Part shown: positions 7,843 to 16,623 of the stretch, one piece after another
Layout: every line of letters begins with the position of its first letter
How positions within the stretch are numbered: position 1 is the stretch's first letter
Assembly: GCF_000196855.1 (NCBI RefSeq)
Contig: NC_014319.1
Coordinates: forward strand, 682,001-746,000
DNA length: 64,000 nt
Direction of reading: 5' to 3'
Source of the DNA: Leuconostoc gasicomitatum LMG 18811
GTDB lineage: Bacteria > Bacillota > Bacilli > Lactobacillales > Lactobacillaceae
Translations under genes and position numbers: made by a program
Notes under the pieces: model-generated
The model's input: only the letters and a program-made list of their open reading frames with translations
What the model was told of the DNA's origin: nothing
The model's database searches: none

Positions 7843-9052
7843 GAGTAACCTCTGTTGTAAGACGTTTTAAAAATGGTCGATAAATTAGCAAAGAGACGCT
7901 AAAAATGAGAATGGCAAGTATCGTTGATCGGATTGGTGTGGCACTTGCAAGGGTAGGAAGTAACATATTTGGCAAATTATTAGGTGTAATAAAAATTGCA
8001 GGTTGCACAATATGCCCTGCTATAGCGACATAACTGATTAACATACTAGTGATATTAACGAGTAGCATGGGCACTAACATAAGGGGTCTGAGAAACATTG
8101 GGAGCCCAGCATAGAGTAGATAGTTATTATCAAACAAACTAGGAAACCATGATAAAATACTTAATCGTTTATATTTTTTTGATATTGTAAATAACAATAA
8201 AATATTAAGTGCTAAGGTATTACCAACACCACCAAATAAAGTAAACGCACCATAAATGCTATACAAATTTTCAGGGAAAGGGAGGGGGGAGGTGGCTAAA
8301 CCATGAGTTAGAAATTTATCTAAATTTGAGATCATAGCATTAAATGATGTCTGATTGCTAGAAAGTTCAGAAGGAAGTGAAAAGCCAACTATAAATAGTA
8401 ATGGCGATAAAATTGAAATTAGTAGTAACCCAGAAAAAGTTGTAAAAAAATTTTTAGATAATAGATTTGAGATGATGGTTGTTATACTCGACAGATGTAA
8501 TCCGATATGAAGTAATAGGCTAGCAAAGATCATTGTTGTAGCCCATAGTAAATATTTTAGACTAAAAGGAGAGGTAGTTGTTTTAAGACGACGATAATAC
8601 CAATAATATGTAAAACAGCTTAACAAAGTGAAAAGTGTTACTAATAAGTAGTGGATGGCCGTATTTGTGGTTGACTGATTTTTTGCAAACAGTAACATAT
8701 AAATTGCAATAAAGTTAGTTATAATAGGTAGTGTCGTATTTTCAATGCCTTTTTGAGTTAAATAGTGATATGTTAAGCCGATAACGAAAATCATAGTGAC
8801 AGCAACGTCAAGATTTTGTATGATAAACATTAACTGATCGGAGACGCTATCTGGTATTATTGGATAGTCGTAAAAAATGTTTGCGAGCAAAGCATCAGGA
8901 GAAATAGCTAACTTAAAAAAAAGTCGACAATAAATATCGATTGCCAAAATTGGCACAGATTGTTGCATAGCAATTGATATGGCCTGCAGAAAAGGGCGAT
9001 GATATAAGGCCTCATCCAAATTTTGAACGGTATTGATTAAACGATTGAGCAT
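7832..9052 (-). CDS. PTS IIC-like membrane protein (cellobiose/lactose superfamily)
   Basis: A 406-residue polytopic protein with about ten hydrophobic helices and the glycine-rich segment IYGAFTLFGGVGNTLALN typical of PTS IIC domains of the lactose/cellobiose family. No IIA or IIB gene adjoins it; the partner is the overlapping DUF915 hydrolase gene. RBS GGAGG is well placed before the start. Solitary IIC proteins next to hydrolases occur in lactic acid bacteria, but what they carry is unknown to me. It could borrow IIA/IIB subunits encoded elsewhere or act as a PTS-independent channel. Confidence 0.65.
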   Translation of the reverse strand: MLNRLINTVQNLDEALYHRPFLQAISIAMQQSVPILAIDIYCRLFFKLAISPDALLANIFYDYPIIPDSVSDQLMFIIQNLDVAVTMIFVIGLTYHYLTQKGIENTTLPIITNFIAIYMLLFAKNQSTTNTAIHYLLVTLFTLLSCFTYYWYYRRLKTTTSPFSLKYLLWATTMIFASLLLHIGLHLSSITTIISNLLSKNFFTTFSGLLLISILSPLLFIVGFSLPSELSSNQTSFNAMISNLDKFLTHGLATSPLPFPENLYSIYGAFTLFGGVGNTLALNILLLFTISKKYKRLSILSWFPSLFDNNYLLYAGLPMFLRPLMLVPMLLVNITSMLISYVAIAGHIVQPAIFITPNNLPNMLLPTLASATPIRSTILAILIFSVSLLIYRPFLKRLTTEVTHEK

Positions 9053-9117
9053 GGTGCCTCCAGAGCTTTCAAAAAAATTTGTGCTGTAATAACAGGACTA
9101 TACATAAAAAATGTTTG

Positions 9118-9126
9118 TGTTATAAT
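9118..9126 (+). promoter_or_regulatory. Extended -10 promoter of the dlt operon
   Basis: TGTTATAAT is a perfect extended -10 (TGn-TATAAT). Transcription would start near 9133, giving an untranslated leader of about 75 bases before dltX. No good -35 is present, as expected for an extended -10 promoter. Confidence 0.6.
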
Positions 9127-9207
9127 AATGACTATGAATGTTTTTTACTACTACAGCAAAGTACTATTTGATTATACATTAAATCACAGATACGGGGGTA
9201 ACGTGAA

Positions 9208-9348
9208 ATGATTAAACAATTTTTTCAGCGGCCGATTGTTAATTTTATTAGTCGGACGCTATTTTATTTTATAATTATTTTAGTGTTGATATACCTTTAC
9301 AGCTACTCAGGCGTGGGTGAAGGTCACTTTATTTATAACGAATTCTAA
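9208..9348 (+). CDS. dltX: DltX, small membrane protein of teichoic acid D-alanylation
   Basis: A 46-residue protein directly before dltA. It has a short basic N terminus (MIKQFFQRPIVNF), one transmembrane helix rich in I, L, V, F and Y (about residues 17-33) and the conserved C-terminal motif ending EGHFIYNEF. DltX proteins hand over or accept the D-alanyl group with DltB and DltD. The RBS is an unusual G5 run (9194-9198) nine bases before ATG 9208. It starts the dltXABCD operon. Confidence 0.88.
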   Translation: MIKQFFQRPIVNFISRTLFYFIIILVLIYLYSYSGVGEGHFIYNEF

Positions 9349-9363
9349 ATTAGGAAAATTAAT

Positions 9364-10896
9364 ATGATTATTAAAAATATCATGACAGCGATTGATACAA
9401 TTGCAGAAACGCAAGGGCATACAATTGCTTATGATGAATTGGGAAATACACACACATACGAACAGCTTAAAAAGTATTCGGATAGCCTAGCATCATTTAT
9501 AGAGAACTTGCATGTTGCTGATAAAGCACCAATTATGGTTTATGGGGGACAGCAGTTTGACATGATTGCCAGTTTCTTAGGCAGTGTCAAAGCGGGCCAT
9601 GCCTACGTGCCGGTTGATGTTAATTCAGCTGATGAGCGCTTAACAGATATCATCGAGATTGGGCAACCAGCGCTAATTATTGCTGTTGATGAATTACCAA
9701 TCGAAGTTGCGGATGTAACAGTCATCAATAAAACCCAATTGACCGAGATATTTAATACAGGCAATGCGTTTAAAATGACCCAGCCTGTTGTTGGTGATGA
9801 GAACTTTTATATTATCTTTACATCGGGCACAACTGGTAAACCAAAAGGTGTTCAAATTTCGCATGATAATCTTGTGAGCTTTGCGAGTTGGATGTTAGGT
9901 GAAACCTTTGATTGGCAATCTGGTAGCAATGTCTTATCACAACCGCCATATTCATTTGATTTATCAGTGATGGATTGGATTCCAACGTTATTAGCAAAAG
10001 GTACTCTGAAGGCTCTACCAAAAGAATCGGCTGACGATTTTAAAGCATTGTTTAAAATATTGCCTAGTCTTCAGTTGAATAAGTGGGTATCAACCCCATC
10101 TTTTGCTGATGTCGCGTTACTTGATCCAGAATTTAAACAACAAAATCACCCCAATCTTAATGCCTTCTTCTTCTGTGGCGAAGTATTAACATCAACAACA
10201 GCACAAAAGCTGCTTGACCGTTTTCCAGATGCAAAGGTTTATAATACTTATGGACCAACTGAAGCAACTGTTGCGGTTACTGGCTTACAAATTACACAAG
10301 ATGTTATTGCAAGTTATGATAAGATGCCGATTGGTTATGTTAAATCTGATACAAAAATCATGATTCAAGATAGTGATGGCATTGCAGTATCTGAAGATGA
10401 AGCAGGTGAAATTGTTATTGTTGGGCCATCAGTATCAAAAGGATACTTAAATAATCCTGAAAAAACGGCAGCAACCTTTACTGTTATTGATGGCCAGCAA
10501 GCCTATAAAACAGGTGACTTAGCAACACGTGATGTGAATGGTTTACTACACTATAAAGGTCGTAGTGATTTTCAGATCAAGTTGCATGGTTTCCGAATTG
10601 AGTTAGAGGAAGTTGCCCAGCAATTGCAACAAAGTCAATGGGTAGAGCAGGCAGTGGCTGTGCCTAGATATGATGCTGATGGTAAAGTAAAGCAACTATT
10701 AGCTATTATTGTAGCTAAAAATAATACTTTTGAGAAACCTATTTTGTTAACTAACGCAATTAAATCGGAACTTGAAAATATTATGATGCCATACATGGTC
10801 CCTAGTCGGTTTATGTATCGTGAAGCATTACCACTCACACCGAATGGTAAAATTGATCTCAAAGGTTTGATTTCTGAGGTGAATAATAATGCTTAA
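9364..10896 (+). CDS. dltA: D-alanine--[D-alanyl carrier protein] ligase
   Basis: Activates D-alanine with ATP and loads it on DltC in the cytoplasm; the D-alanyl ester is later put on teichoic acids, lowering the negative charge of the wall. The ANL-family motifs are FTSGTTGKPKGVQIS (P loop, about residue 150), NTYGPTEATVAVT, YKTGDLATRD and a C-terminal catalytic Lys in TPNGKIDLK. The 510 residues match DltA. RBS AGGAAAA precedes ATG 9364; ATG 9382 is a possible later start. It overlaps dltB by eight bases. Confidence 0.97.
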   Translation: MIIKNIMTAIDTIAETQGHTIAYDELGNTHTYEQLKKYSDSLASFIENLHVADKAPIMVYGGQQFDMIASFLGSVKAGHAYVPVDVNSADERLTDIIEIGQPALIIAVDELPIEVADVTVINKTQLTEIFNTGNAFKMTQPVVGDENFYIIFTSGTTGKPKGVQISHDNLVSFASWMLGETFDWQSGSNVLSQPPYSFDLSVMDWIPTLLAKGTLKALPKESADDFKALFKILPSLQLNKWVSTPSFADVALLDPEFKQQNHPNLNAFFFCGEVLTSTTAQKLLDRFPDAKVYNTYGPTEATVAVTGLQITQDVIASYDKMPIGYVKSDTKIMIQDSDGIAVSEDEAGEIVIVGPSVSKGYLNNPEKTAATFTVIDGQQAYKTGDLATRDVNGLLHYKGRSDFQIKLHGFRIELEEVAQQLQQSQWVEQAVAVPRYDADGKVKQLLAIIVAKNNTFEKPILLTNAIKSELENIMMPYMVPSRFMYREALPLTPNGKIDLKGLISEVNNNA

Positions 10897-12094
10897 TCTA
10901 CAGCCATATGCTGACCCAAAGTACTTTATTTTTTTATTAGTAGCATTGTTGCCACTAGCCATTGGTTTATATTTTGGCAAGCGATTGAATTGGTATGAAG
11001 TTGTTGTATCTGTCATTTTTATCTTTTTAATGTTTGATGGTCATAAATATCATGAAGGATTTGCCCTAATTGGTTATATAATTTGGCAATGGTTGCTAGT
11101 ATGGGCCTATACGCTATACCGCAAAAAAAACAATCAAGCAATGGTTTTTTATGGGGCGATTGTGTTAGCTATACTACCATTGGTTTTGGTTAAAGTAGCG
11201 CCAGATGCACATTGGACCCATGTGACTTCACTGCTTGGATTTCTTGGTATTTCATATCTAACATTTCGATCGGTAGCCATGATTATGGAAACACGAGATG
11301 GGGCCATTAAAGAATTCAATCCTTGGTTATTCTTGCGTTTTATGCTCTTTATGCCTACAATATCATCAGGACCAATTGATCGCTATCGTCGTTTTATTAA
11401 AGATATTACAACAGTACCAGATCGCACAAAATATATCAGTATGCTTGAAAAAGCAGTATGGTATTTCTTCCTTGGATTTTTATATAAGTTTATAATATCT
11501 CATATTTTAGTAGACGAATTATTACCAAAAATTACCGACCTTGCTTTACAGGATGCTAATCTTCATAATGGCTGGACATGGTGGTTGGTTCCCTATATGT
11601 ATACTTGGGGATTAGATTTATTCTTTGACTTTGCGGGTTATTCATTGTTTGCTGTCGCAACAAGTTATGTGATGGGTATTGAATTACCAATGAACTTTAA
11701 CAAACCCTTCTTATCAAAAAACTTGAAAGATTTCTGGAATCGTTGGCATATGTCGTTGTCATTTTGGTTCCGAGACTATATTTTTATGAGACTTGTGTTT
11801 TTGATTATGAAAAAGAAGTGGATCAAAAGTCGCGTGACAGTTTCAAATATAGCTTATATTGCTAATATGTTAATTATGGGATGTTGGCACGGATTGCATT
11901 GGTACTATATTGCATATGGTTTGTTCCAAGGTGTTGGTATGGTTATTAATGATGCATGGCTGCGATATAAAAAGAAGCGTAACTTTCCACATAACAAATT
12001 TACAGAGGCGTTTGCAATTGTGATAACATTTAATGTGGTGATGTTTAGTTTCTTATTGTTTAGTGGATTTTTGGATACACTATGGTTTAAATAA
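10889..12094 (+). CDS. dltB: D-alanyl transfer protein DltB (MBOAT family)
   Basis: A 401-residue polytopic membrane protein that forms the channel through which D-alanyl groups pass from DltC to DltX/DltD. The MBOAT signature is present: FWNRWHMSLSFWFRDY and, further on, the catalytic-site histidine in CWHGLHWYYIAYG. RBS GAGGTGA lies inside the end of dltA. Its order and overlap with dltA are those of other Firmicutes. Confidence 0.96.
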   Translation: MLNLQPYADPKYFIFLLVALLPLAIGLYFGKRLNWYEVVVSVIFIFLMFDGHKYHEGFALIGYIIWQWLLVWAYTLYRKKNNQAMVFYGAIVLAILPLVLVKVAPDAHWTHVTSLLGFLGISYLTFRSVAMIMETRDGAIKEFNPWLFLRFMLFMPTISSGPIDRYRRFIKDITTVPDRTKYISMLEKAVWYFFLGFLYKFIISHILVDELLPKITDLALQDANLHNGWTWWLVPYMYTWGLDLFFDFAGYSLFAVATSYVMGIELPMNFNKPFLSKNLKDFWNRWHMSLSFWFRDYIFMRLVFLIMKKKWIKSRVTVSNIAYIANMLIMGCWHGLHWYYIAYGLFQGVGMVINDAWLRYKKKRNFPHNKFTEAFAIVITFNVVMFSFLLFSGFLDTLWFK

Positions 12095-12122
12095 TAGCAA
12101 TTAAAAGAAAGAGGAAATAACA

Positions 12123-12359
12123 ATGGCAGTAAAAGAAGACGTAATCGACATTTTGAATACGATTATTGGTGAAGACATCTCTGATCAAATGGATGATGAT
12201 TTTTTTGATAGTGGTTTGCTTGATTCAATGGCAACTGTTGAGTTGTTACTTGACTTGGAAAGTAAATTTGATATTCAAGCACCAGTATCAGAATTCAATC
12301 GTGATGAATGGAACACCCCCAATAAAGTGATTGTCAAAGTTGAATCTTTGATTGGGTAG
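12123..12359 (+). CDS. dltC: D-alanyl carrier protein
   Basis: A 78-residue acyl-carrier-like protein with the 4'-phosphopantetheine site GLLDSMATVE, Ser at residue 35. It is acidic and helical as expected. RBS GAGG lies eight bases before the ATG. It carries D-alanine from DltA to the membrane complex. Confidence 0.96.
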   Translation: MAVKEDVIDILNTIIGEDISDQMDDDFFDSGLLDSMATVELLLDLESKFDIQAPVSEFNRDEWNTPNKVIVKVESLIG

Positions 12360-12364
12360 TCACC

Positions 12365-13648
12365 ATGAAAAAAAGGGGGTTATGGTGGATTTTTGGACCA
12401 GTAGTGGTCGCTTTTGTATTGATTTTTGCATTATTTTTAGCACCTTTTTCTTTAAATCACATTACACATAAAAATATACGTGATGCATCGGTTTCTTTTT
12501 CCAAGAATACCTTTAAAGGAGAGGCTATAAAAACTGCGGCGTTTAGTGATCATTCTAAACGCTATGTGCCTTTTTTCGGGTCAAGTGAGCTATTACGTTT
12601 GGATACCATGCACCCTTCAATGTTGGCTGCAAAGTATCATAGAAACTATCAACCTTTCTTACTAGGTCAGGCAGGTACGGAATCGCTGACTCACTATTTA
12701 GGCATGCAAGAAATGCCACATGCATTACACAAAAAACAAGCAGTTTTTATTATTTCACAGCAGTGGTTTACTAAGAAGGGGACAAAACTTTCCTTTCCTG
12801 AATTTTATTCACCGTTACAAACAGTGGATTGGTTACGTAATATTAACCATATTACGCCAACTGACCGTTTCATTGCAGGCCGTTTGTTGGAACAAAAACA
12901 AATTAAAGAAAGTGATTTCTACGCAGCATTAATTACTAAAATTAGTGATAATAAACCGTTGTCAAAAACTGATATCAACCTATTAAGTGTGCGTCATCGC
13001 GTATTACTACGTGAAGATCAACTATTTTCAAATTTCTCGCATTCAAGTAATTGGGATAAGCATGTCGAACCTGCATTGAAAATATTGCCTAAACAAGATA
13101 ATAACTCATCATTATTACGTGAAGCAACAAAAATTGGTAAAAAAGAAACAACTAATAATGAATTTCAAATTAAAAATTCATTTTATAAGTATCGTGTGAA
13201 ACTTCGTTTAAAGCAATTAGCTCATTCACAGAAAAAGTTTGATTATCGTCAATCAGATGAGTATGCCGATTTTCAAGCAGTGTTAGCAGAGTTTGCAAAA
13301 CAACATACAGACGTCTTGTTTATTATTCAACCAGTTAATCAGCGTTGGTCTCGTTATACAGGATTAAATCAAGATATGTATTATCAAAGTGTCAACAAAA
13401 TTAAGAAACAGTTGACGACACAAGGATTTAATAATATTGTTGATTTTTCACATAATGGTAGTGCAAATTACTTTATGCAAGATACAATTCATCTAGGATG
13501 GAATGGCTGGGTAGCGGCAGATAGGCATATCAATCCATTTTTAACAAATGGTTATAAGCCAACAAACTATCATATTAACAATAATTATTTATCACATGAT
13601 TGGCAAAATCTGATGCCAACAGCTGATAATTTGGAACAATTCAAATAA
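12365..13648 (+). CDS. dltD: D-alanine transfer protein DltD
   Basis: A 427-residue protein with a single N-terminal membrane helix (about residues 6-27) and an extracellular SGNH-hydrolase-like domain. The nucleophile motif is FFGSSELLR and the C-terminal DTIHLGWNGW supplies Asp and His. It finishes D-alanyl transfer to lipoteichoic acid outside the cell. The gene follows dltC by five bases with a poor RBS, so coupled translation is likely. It is the last gene of the operon. Confidence 0.95.
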   Translation: MKKRGLWWIFGPVVVAFVLIFALFLAPFSLNHITHKNIRDASVSFSKNTFKGEAIKTAAFSDHSKRYVPFFGSSELLRLDTMHPSMLAAKYHRNYQPFLLGQAGTESLTHYLGMQEMPHALHKKQAVFIISQQWFTKKGTKLSFPEFYSPLQTVDWLRNINHITPTDRFIAGRLLEQKQIKESDFYAALITKISDNKPLSKTDINLLSVRHRVLLREDQLFSNFSHSSNWDKHVEPALKILPKQDNNSSLLREATKIGKKETTNNEFQIKNSFYKYRVKLRLKQLAHSQKKFDYRQSDEYADFQAVLAEFAKQHTDVLFIIQPVNQRWSRYTGLNQDMYYQSVNKIKKQLTTQGFNNIVDFSHNGSANYFMQDTIHLGWNGWVAADRHINPFLTNGYKPTNYHINNNYLSHDWQNLMPTADNLEQFK

Positions 13649-13721
13649 AAACCGCCAATATGTCGAGTGTTAATAAAATCAATAAAGATTTTATTAACAC
13701 CCGACATAAAGCGGTTTTTTT
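13647..13721. terminator. Long bidirectional terminator after dltD
   Basis: A long imperfect stem (outer AAACCGC/GCGGTTT, inner GTGTTAATAAAATC with its complement at 13687-13700) with T runs on both sides. It separates dltD from the convergent yslB-like gene. Confidence 0.85.
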
Positions 13722-13723
13722 GT

Positions 13724-14443
13724 TTATGAAAATGGTGATTGAGATTCTGCATCCGTGGACGTCGGAAAATTAAAAGGGTCAATTGTATCGTCACCGGACA
13801 TAGCACTCAAACTGGTTGGTGCTTCTTTTGGCAGATCAATATCGTCAAATTTAAAGGCGAGTAGTGAATCTGTAATGGATTGCTCGTGTGAAATATCACC
13901 ATCATCTCGTATATTAATGATTTTGGCATGCTCAATATTTTCATGAGTTTGTCTTAAAAATGATTCTCGTGCAGCAACTCGTTGCTTGATATCAGACACA
14001 TCGACTGTCTCATTAAGATCAGTCACGACTTCGAAGCTCACACCTTCATTTTTTTTCATGAGTTTAAAGGTTGCTTCGGCAATGGCCCCAGTTTGTGTTT
14101 CAAGTTGTTGTGCCAAAAAGCCAGCCTCTAAACTAAAATCAGCAGACTTATCAAGTCCTAAGCGCTGTTTGACTAAATCACCAGTCAAGTACCAACGTTG
14201 ATTTTTACTGTCTTGAGAAGCAATTTCTATAGTGCCAAAACCAGCGTTATCAAAGAATGTTACCACAGAAGAAAGGGCATCAGTTGGGAATTGGCGTGCT
14301 ATTTCTTTACCAGCCCAATATAAAATATGGGGATAATCTTCTTGTAATAGGTTTTTTAAAAGACCATCACGGAGAAGTGTCAAGGCAAAACTATTGACTT
14401 GAAAATTTGTTTGTAAAATTTTGTCGTAATCATAACTATTCAT
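13724..14443 (-). CDS. yslB: YslB family protein (DUF2507)
   Basis: A 239-residue soluble protein. The N-terminal 150 residues resemble the YslB/DUF2507 family (LRDGLLKNLLQEDYPHILYW, GKEIARQFP), whose role is not established. The last 90 residues are an acidic, low-complexity tail that is longer than in Bacillus. It sits divergently next to murI-rdgB, the same neighbourhood as in other Firmicutes. A TATAAT on the minus strand, read as ATTATA near 14471, would be its -10; the RBS is AAAGGG. Confidence 0.7.
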   Translation of the reverse strand: MNSYDYDKILQTNFQVNSFALTLLRDGLLKNLLQEDYPHILYWAGKEIARQFPTDALSSVVTFFDNAGFGTIEIASQDSKNQRWYLTGDLVKQRLGLDKSADFSLEAGFLAQQLETQTGAIAEATFKLMKKNEGVSFEVVTDLNETVDVSDIKQRVAARESFLRQTHENIEHAKIINIRDDGDISHEQSITDSLLAFKFDDIDLPKEAPTSLSAMSGDDTIDPFNFPTSTDAESQSPFS

Positions 14444-14498
14444 GAATTTATATAACCCTTTCAGACCTTTATTATACCAAACTTTTGGACTAGAAAAC

Positions 14499-14526
14499 TT
14501 GCATTCTTAAATTTTCCGTTCATAAT
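14499..14526 (+). promoter_or_regulatory. Promoter of murI-rdgB, probably leaderless
   Basis: TTGCAT (14499-14504), 16 bases, CATAAT (14521-14526). The ATG at 14534 lies only seven bases after the -10 and no Shine-Dalgarno sequence precedes it, so transcription probably starts at or next to the start codon. Confidence 0.5.
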
Positions 14527-14533
14527 TATAAAT

Positions 14534-15994
14534 ATGAATAAAAATAATCCAATCGGAATGATTGATTCTGGGGTCGGTGGCCTAACGGTCATTAAAGAAG
14601 CCCAAAAACAACTACCTAACGAACAATTTATCTTTATTGGCGATACAGCGCGTATGCCTTATGGACCGCGGACAACGGATGAGGTGATTGCGTATACGTT
14701 TCAGATGGCAAATTATCTGATTACAGAAAAGCAAATTAAAATGCTTGTTATTGCTTGTAATACGGCAACAGCATGTGCACTAACTGTACTTCAGAAAAAA
14801 TTGACGATTCCGGTCATCGGTGTCATACAACCAGGTGCGCAAGCCGCACAGTTGGCAACCAAAAATAAAACAATTGGTATCATTGCAACTGATGGCACTG
14901 TCAATTCAAAAGCCTATGAATTGCAAATACATCAATATGGCGCTGATACAAAGGTTTTGTCACAAGGGGAACCAGATTTTGTACAATTAGTTGAGGCAAA
15001 TAAGTATCAAGATCATGCTACACGAGATATTGTCATGAATCATTTAGCACCATTTAAAGCCGCTGGAATTGATACATTAATATTAGGTTGCACGCATTTT
15101 CCATTGCTTGAACCTTTTATTAGAGAGGCAGTTGGTAAACAAATTACCTTGATTGATTCCGGTCGTGAAACGATTTATGCCATTAAGCAATGTTTGAATA
15201 AGTTAGCCTTAAATAGTGATATAAAACATAATCATGATGAAGACATTTATTACACAACGAGTGACAGTGATGATGAAACGTTTAAAGTCATTGCGACAAA
15301 TTGGTTAGCGCGCATCCATGAACTTGATGTTCGTCATTTAAAAATCGTAGATAATGGGACATTACAGCATCTAGAGGAAATTAGTATGCCTAGACTTATT
15401 TTGGCTAGCAACAATCAACATAAAATAATAGAAATAGAAGCTATTTTGAATGATATCGGGATTAATTTAACAGTAACACCGCTAAATAGCTTAGGGGATA
15501 GTGTACCTGAAATTATTGAAGATGGCACAACGTTTGAAGAAAATGCGACAAAAAAAGCGATGACAATTGCTAAAATTGCGCCAAATGATTATATTTTAGC
15601 AGATGACTCTGGTTTATCGATTGATGCTTTGAATGGTGAACCAGGCGTGTATTCTGCACGATATGCAGGGGATCATGATGATCAGGCGAATAATGATAAG
15701 GTCTTAAACAAGCTTGAAGGGATCACATCGCGTGAGGCACAGTTTACTAGTGTCCTTGTGCTCGTCGGTCCGAACAAACCTAAATTAGTCGCAACAGGAA
15801 CGGTTCGTGGTTTAATAACAGATCAACGTTATGGCGATAATGGTTTTGGTTATGATCCACTTTTCTTAGTACCACAGTTTGATAAAACGTTTGCCCAATT
15901 AACTGCAAATGAAAAAAATCAGGTCAGTCACCGTGGCTTGGCACTACAGGAATTAGGTAAACATCTACCAGAATGGTTGAAAGGAGGCGTGTAA
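14534..15994 (+). CDS. murI-rdgB: Bifunctional glutamate racemase / dITP-XTP pyrophosphatase fusion
   Basis: A 486-residue fusion. Residues 1-265 are glutamate racemase, making D-glutamate for peptidoglycan, with MIDSGVGGLTV and the two catalytic cysteines in ACNTATA and LGCTHFPLL. Residues 285-486 are a Ham1/RdgB NTPase that removes dITP and XTP: LASNNQHKIIEIEAIL, ADDSGLSIDALNGEPG, GFGYDPLF and SHRGLAL. In Bacillus these are neighbouring separate genes (racE, rdgB). An internal ATG (15386) at the start of the RdgB domain has a good RBS (AGAGGAAA, 15373-15380), so free RdgB may be made as well. No RBS precedes ATG 14534. Confidence 0.93.
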   Translation: MNKNNPIGMIDSGVGGLTVIKEAQKQLPNEQFIFIGDTARMPYGPRTTDEVIAYTFQMANYLITEKQIKMLVIACNTATACALTVLQKKLTIPVIGVIQPGAQAAQLATKNKTIGIIATDGTVNSKAYELQIHQYGADTKVLSQGEPDFVQLVEANKYQDHATRDIVMNHLAPFKAAGIDTLILGCTHFPLLEPFIREAVGKQITLIDSGRETIYAIKQCLNKLALNSDIKHNHDEDIYYTTSDSDDETFKVIATNWLARIHELDVRHLKIVDNGTLQHLEEISMPRLILASNNQHKIIEIEAILNDIGINLTVTPLNSLGDSVPEIIEDGTTFEENATKKAMTIAKIAPNDYILADDSGLSIDALNGEPGVYSARYAGDHDDQANNDKVLNKLEGITSREAQFTSVLVLVGPNKPKLVATGTVRGLITDQRYGDNGFGYDPLFLVPQFDKTFAQLTANEKNQVSHRGLALQELGKHLPEWLKGGV

Positions 15995-16031
15995 GTAATA
16001 ATTAAAGTTGCTACTTACATCAACGTATGCT
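15981..16031 (+). promoter_or_regulatory. Displaced RBS and hairpin before the yfcE-like gene
   Basis: Shine-Dalgarno AAGGAGG (15981-15987) lies in the end of rdgB, 44 bases from ATG 16032. Between them is a hairpin: GTAAGTA (15991-15997), 14-base loop, TACTTAC (16012-16018). Thirteen bases separate the stem from the ATG. Folding would bring the RBS near the start codon. Confidence 0.5.
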
Positions 16032-16568
16032 ATGTCAAAATTTTTAATTGTTTCAGATAATCATGGTGATCGCGAGATATTGTCGGATATTATCGCTAGG
16101 TGGCGACCACAAGTTGCCGGTATTTTTTTTAATGGTGATTCGGAATTGTCAGCAAAAGATACTGTTTTTGATGGTGTTTCAACAGTAATTGGTAATATGG
16201 ACTATGATCCTGATTTTGTTGAAGCGCGCGCGACAACAATTGATCAGGTGACTTTTTTTCAAACGCATGGCCATTTATATCATGTGACAGTGTTTAACGG
16301 GTGGGCTAATTTAGAGTTGTTAGATAAAGCAGCTCTCGAGAGTGATGCTCAGGTTGTTTTATTTGGTCATACGCATGTCGATGGGGCGCTTGCCTATAAT
16401 GGCAAGTTATTTATCAATCCAGGATCAACGAGTTTACCAAAGGGACCACGGTCAATAATTGGTGGGACGTACGCTATACTGATTGTTGAATCAGATAAAT
16501 TTATTGTACATTTTTATAATCGATCACACGTCTTGTTAGATAATCTCACTGTAGAAATGGCACGGTAA
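16032..16568 (+). CDS. YfcE/MJ0936-type metallophosphodiesterase
   Basis: A 178-residue calcineurin-like phosphoesterase. Metal ligands are visible in VSDNHGD (residues 6-12), FFNGDSEL, VIGNMDYD, QTHGHLYHV and FGHTHVDGA, followed by NPGST. The Bacillus neighbour in this order (rdgB then ysnB) belongs to the same family; the natural substrate is unclear. ATG 16032 begins the conserved MSKFLIVSDNHGD, so longer in-frame starts such as TTG 16008 are unlikely. There is no RBS at the normal distance. Confidence 0.85.
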   Translation: MSKFLIVSDNHGDREILSDIIARWRPQVAGIFFNGDSELSAKDTVFDGVSTVIGNMDYDPDFVEARATTIDQVTFFQTHGHLYHVTVFNGWANLELLDKAALESDAQVVLFGHTHVDGALAYNGKLFINPGSTSLPKGPRSIIGGTYAILIVESDKFIVHFYNRSHVLLDNLTVEMAR

Positions 16569-16607
16569 TTTTACGAGACAGACTGTGATATAAATAGCCG
16601 GCAAACA

Positions 16608-16616
16608 TGGTAAAAT
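16608..16616 (+). promoter_or_regulatory. Extended -10 promoter of ruvB, probably leaderless
   Basis: TGGTAAAAT is an extended -10. The likely start codon ATG 16624 lies seven bases downstream, with no Shine-Dalgarno sequence between, so the mRNA may begin at the start codon. Confidence 0.5.
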
Positions 16617-16623
16617 GATAACT

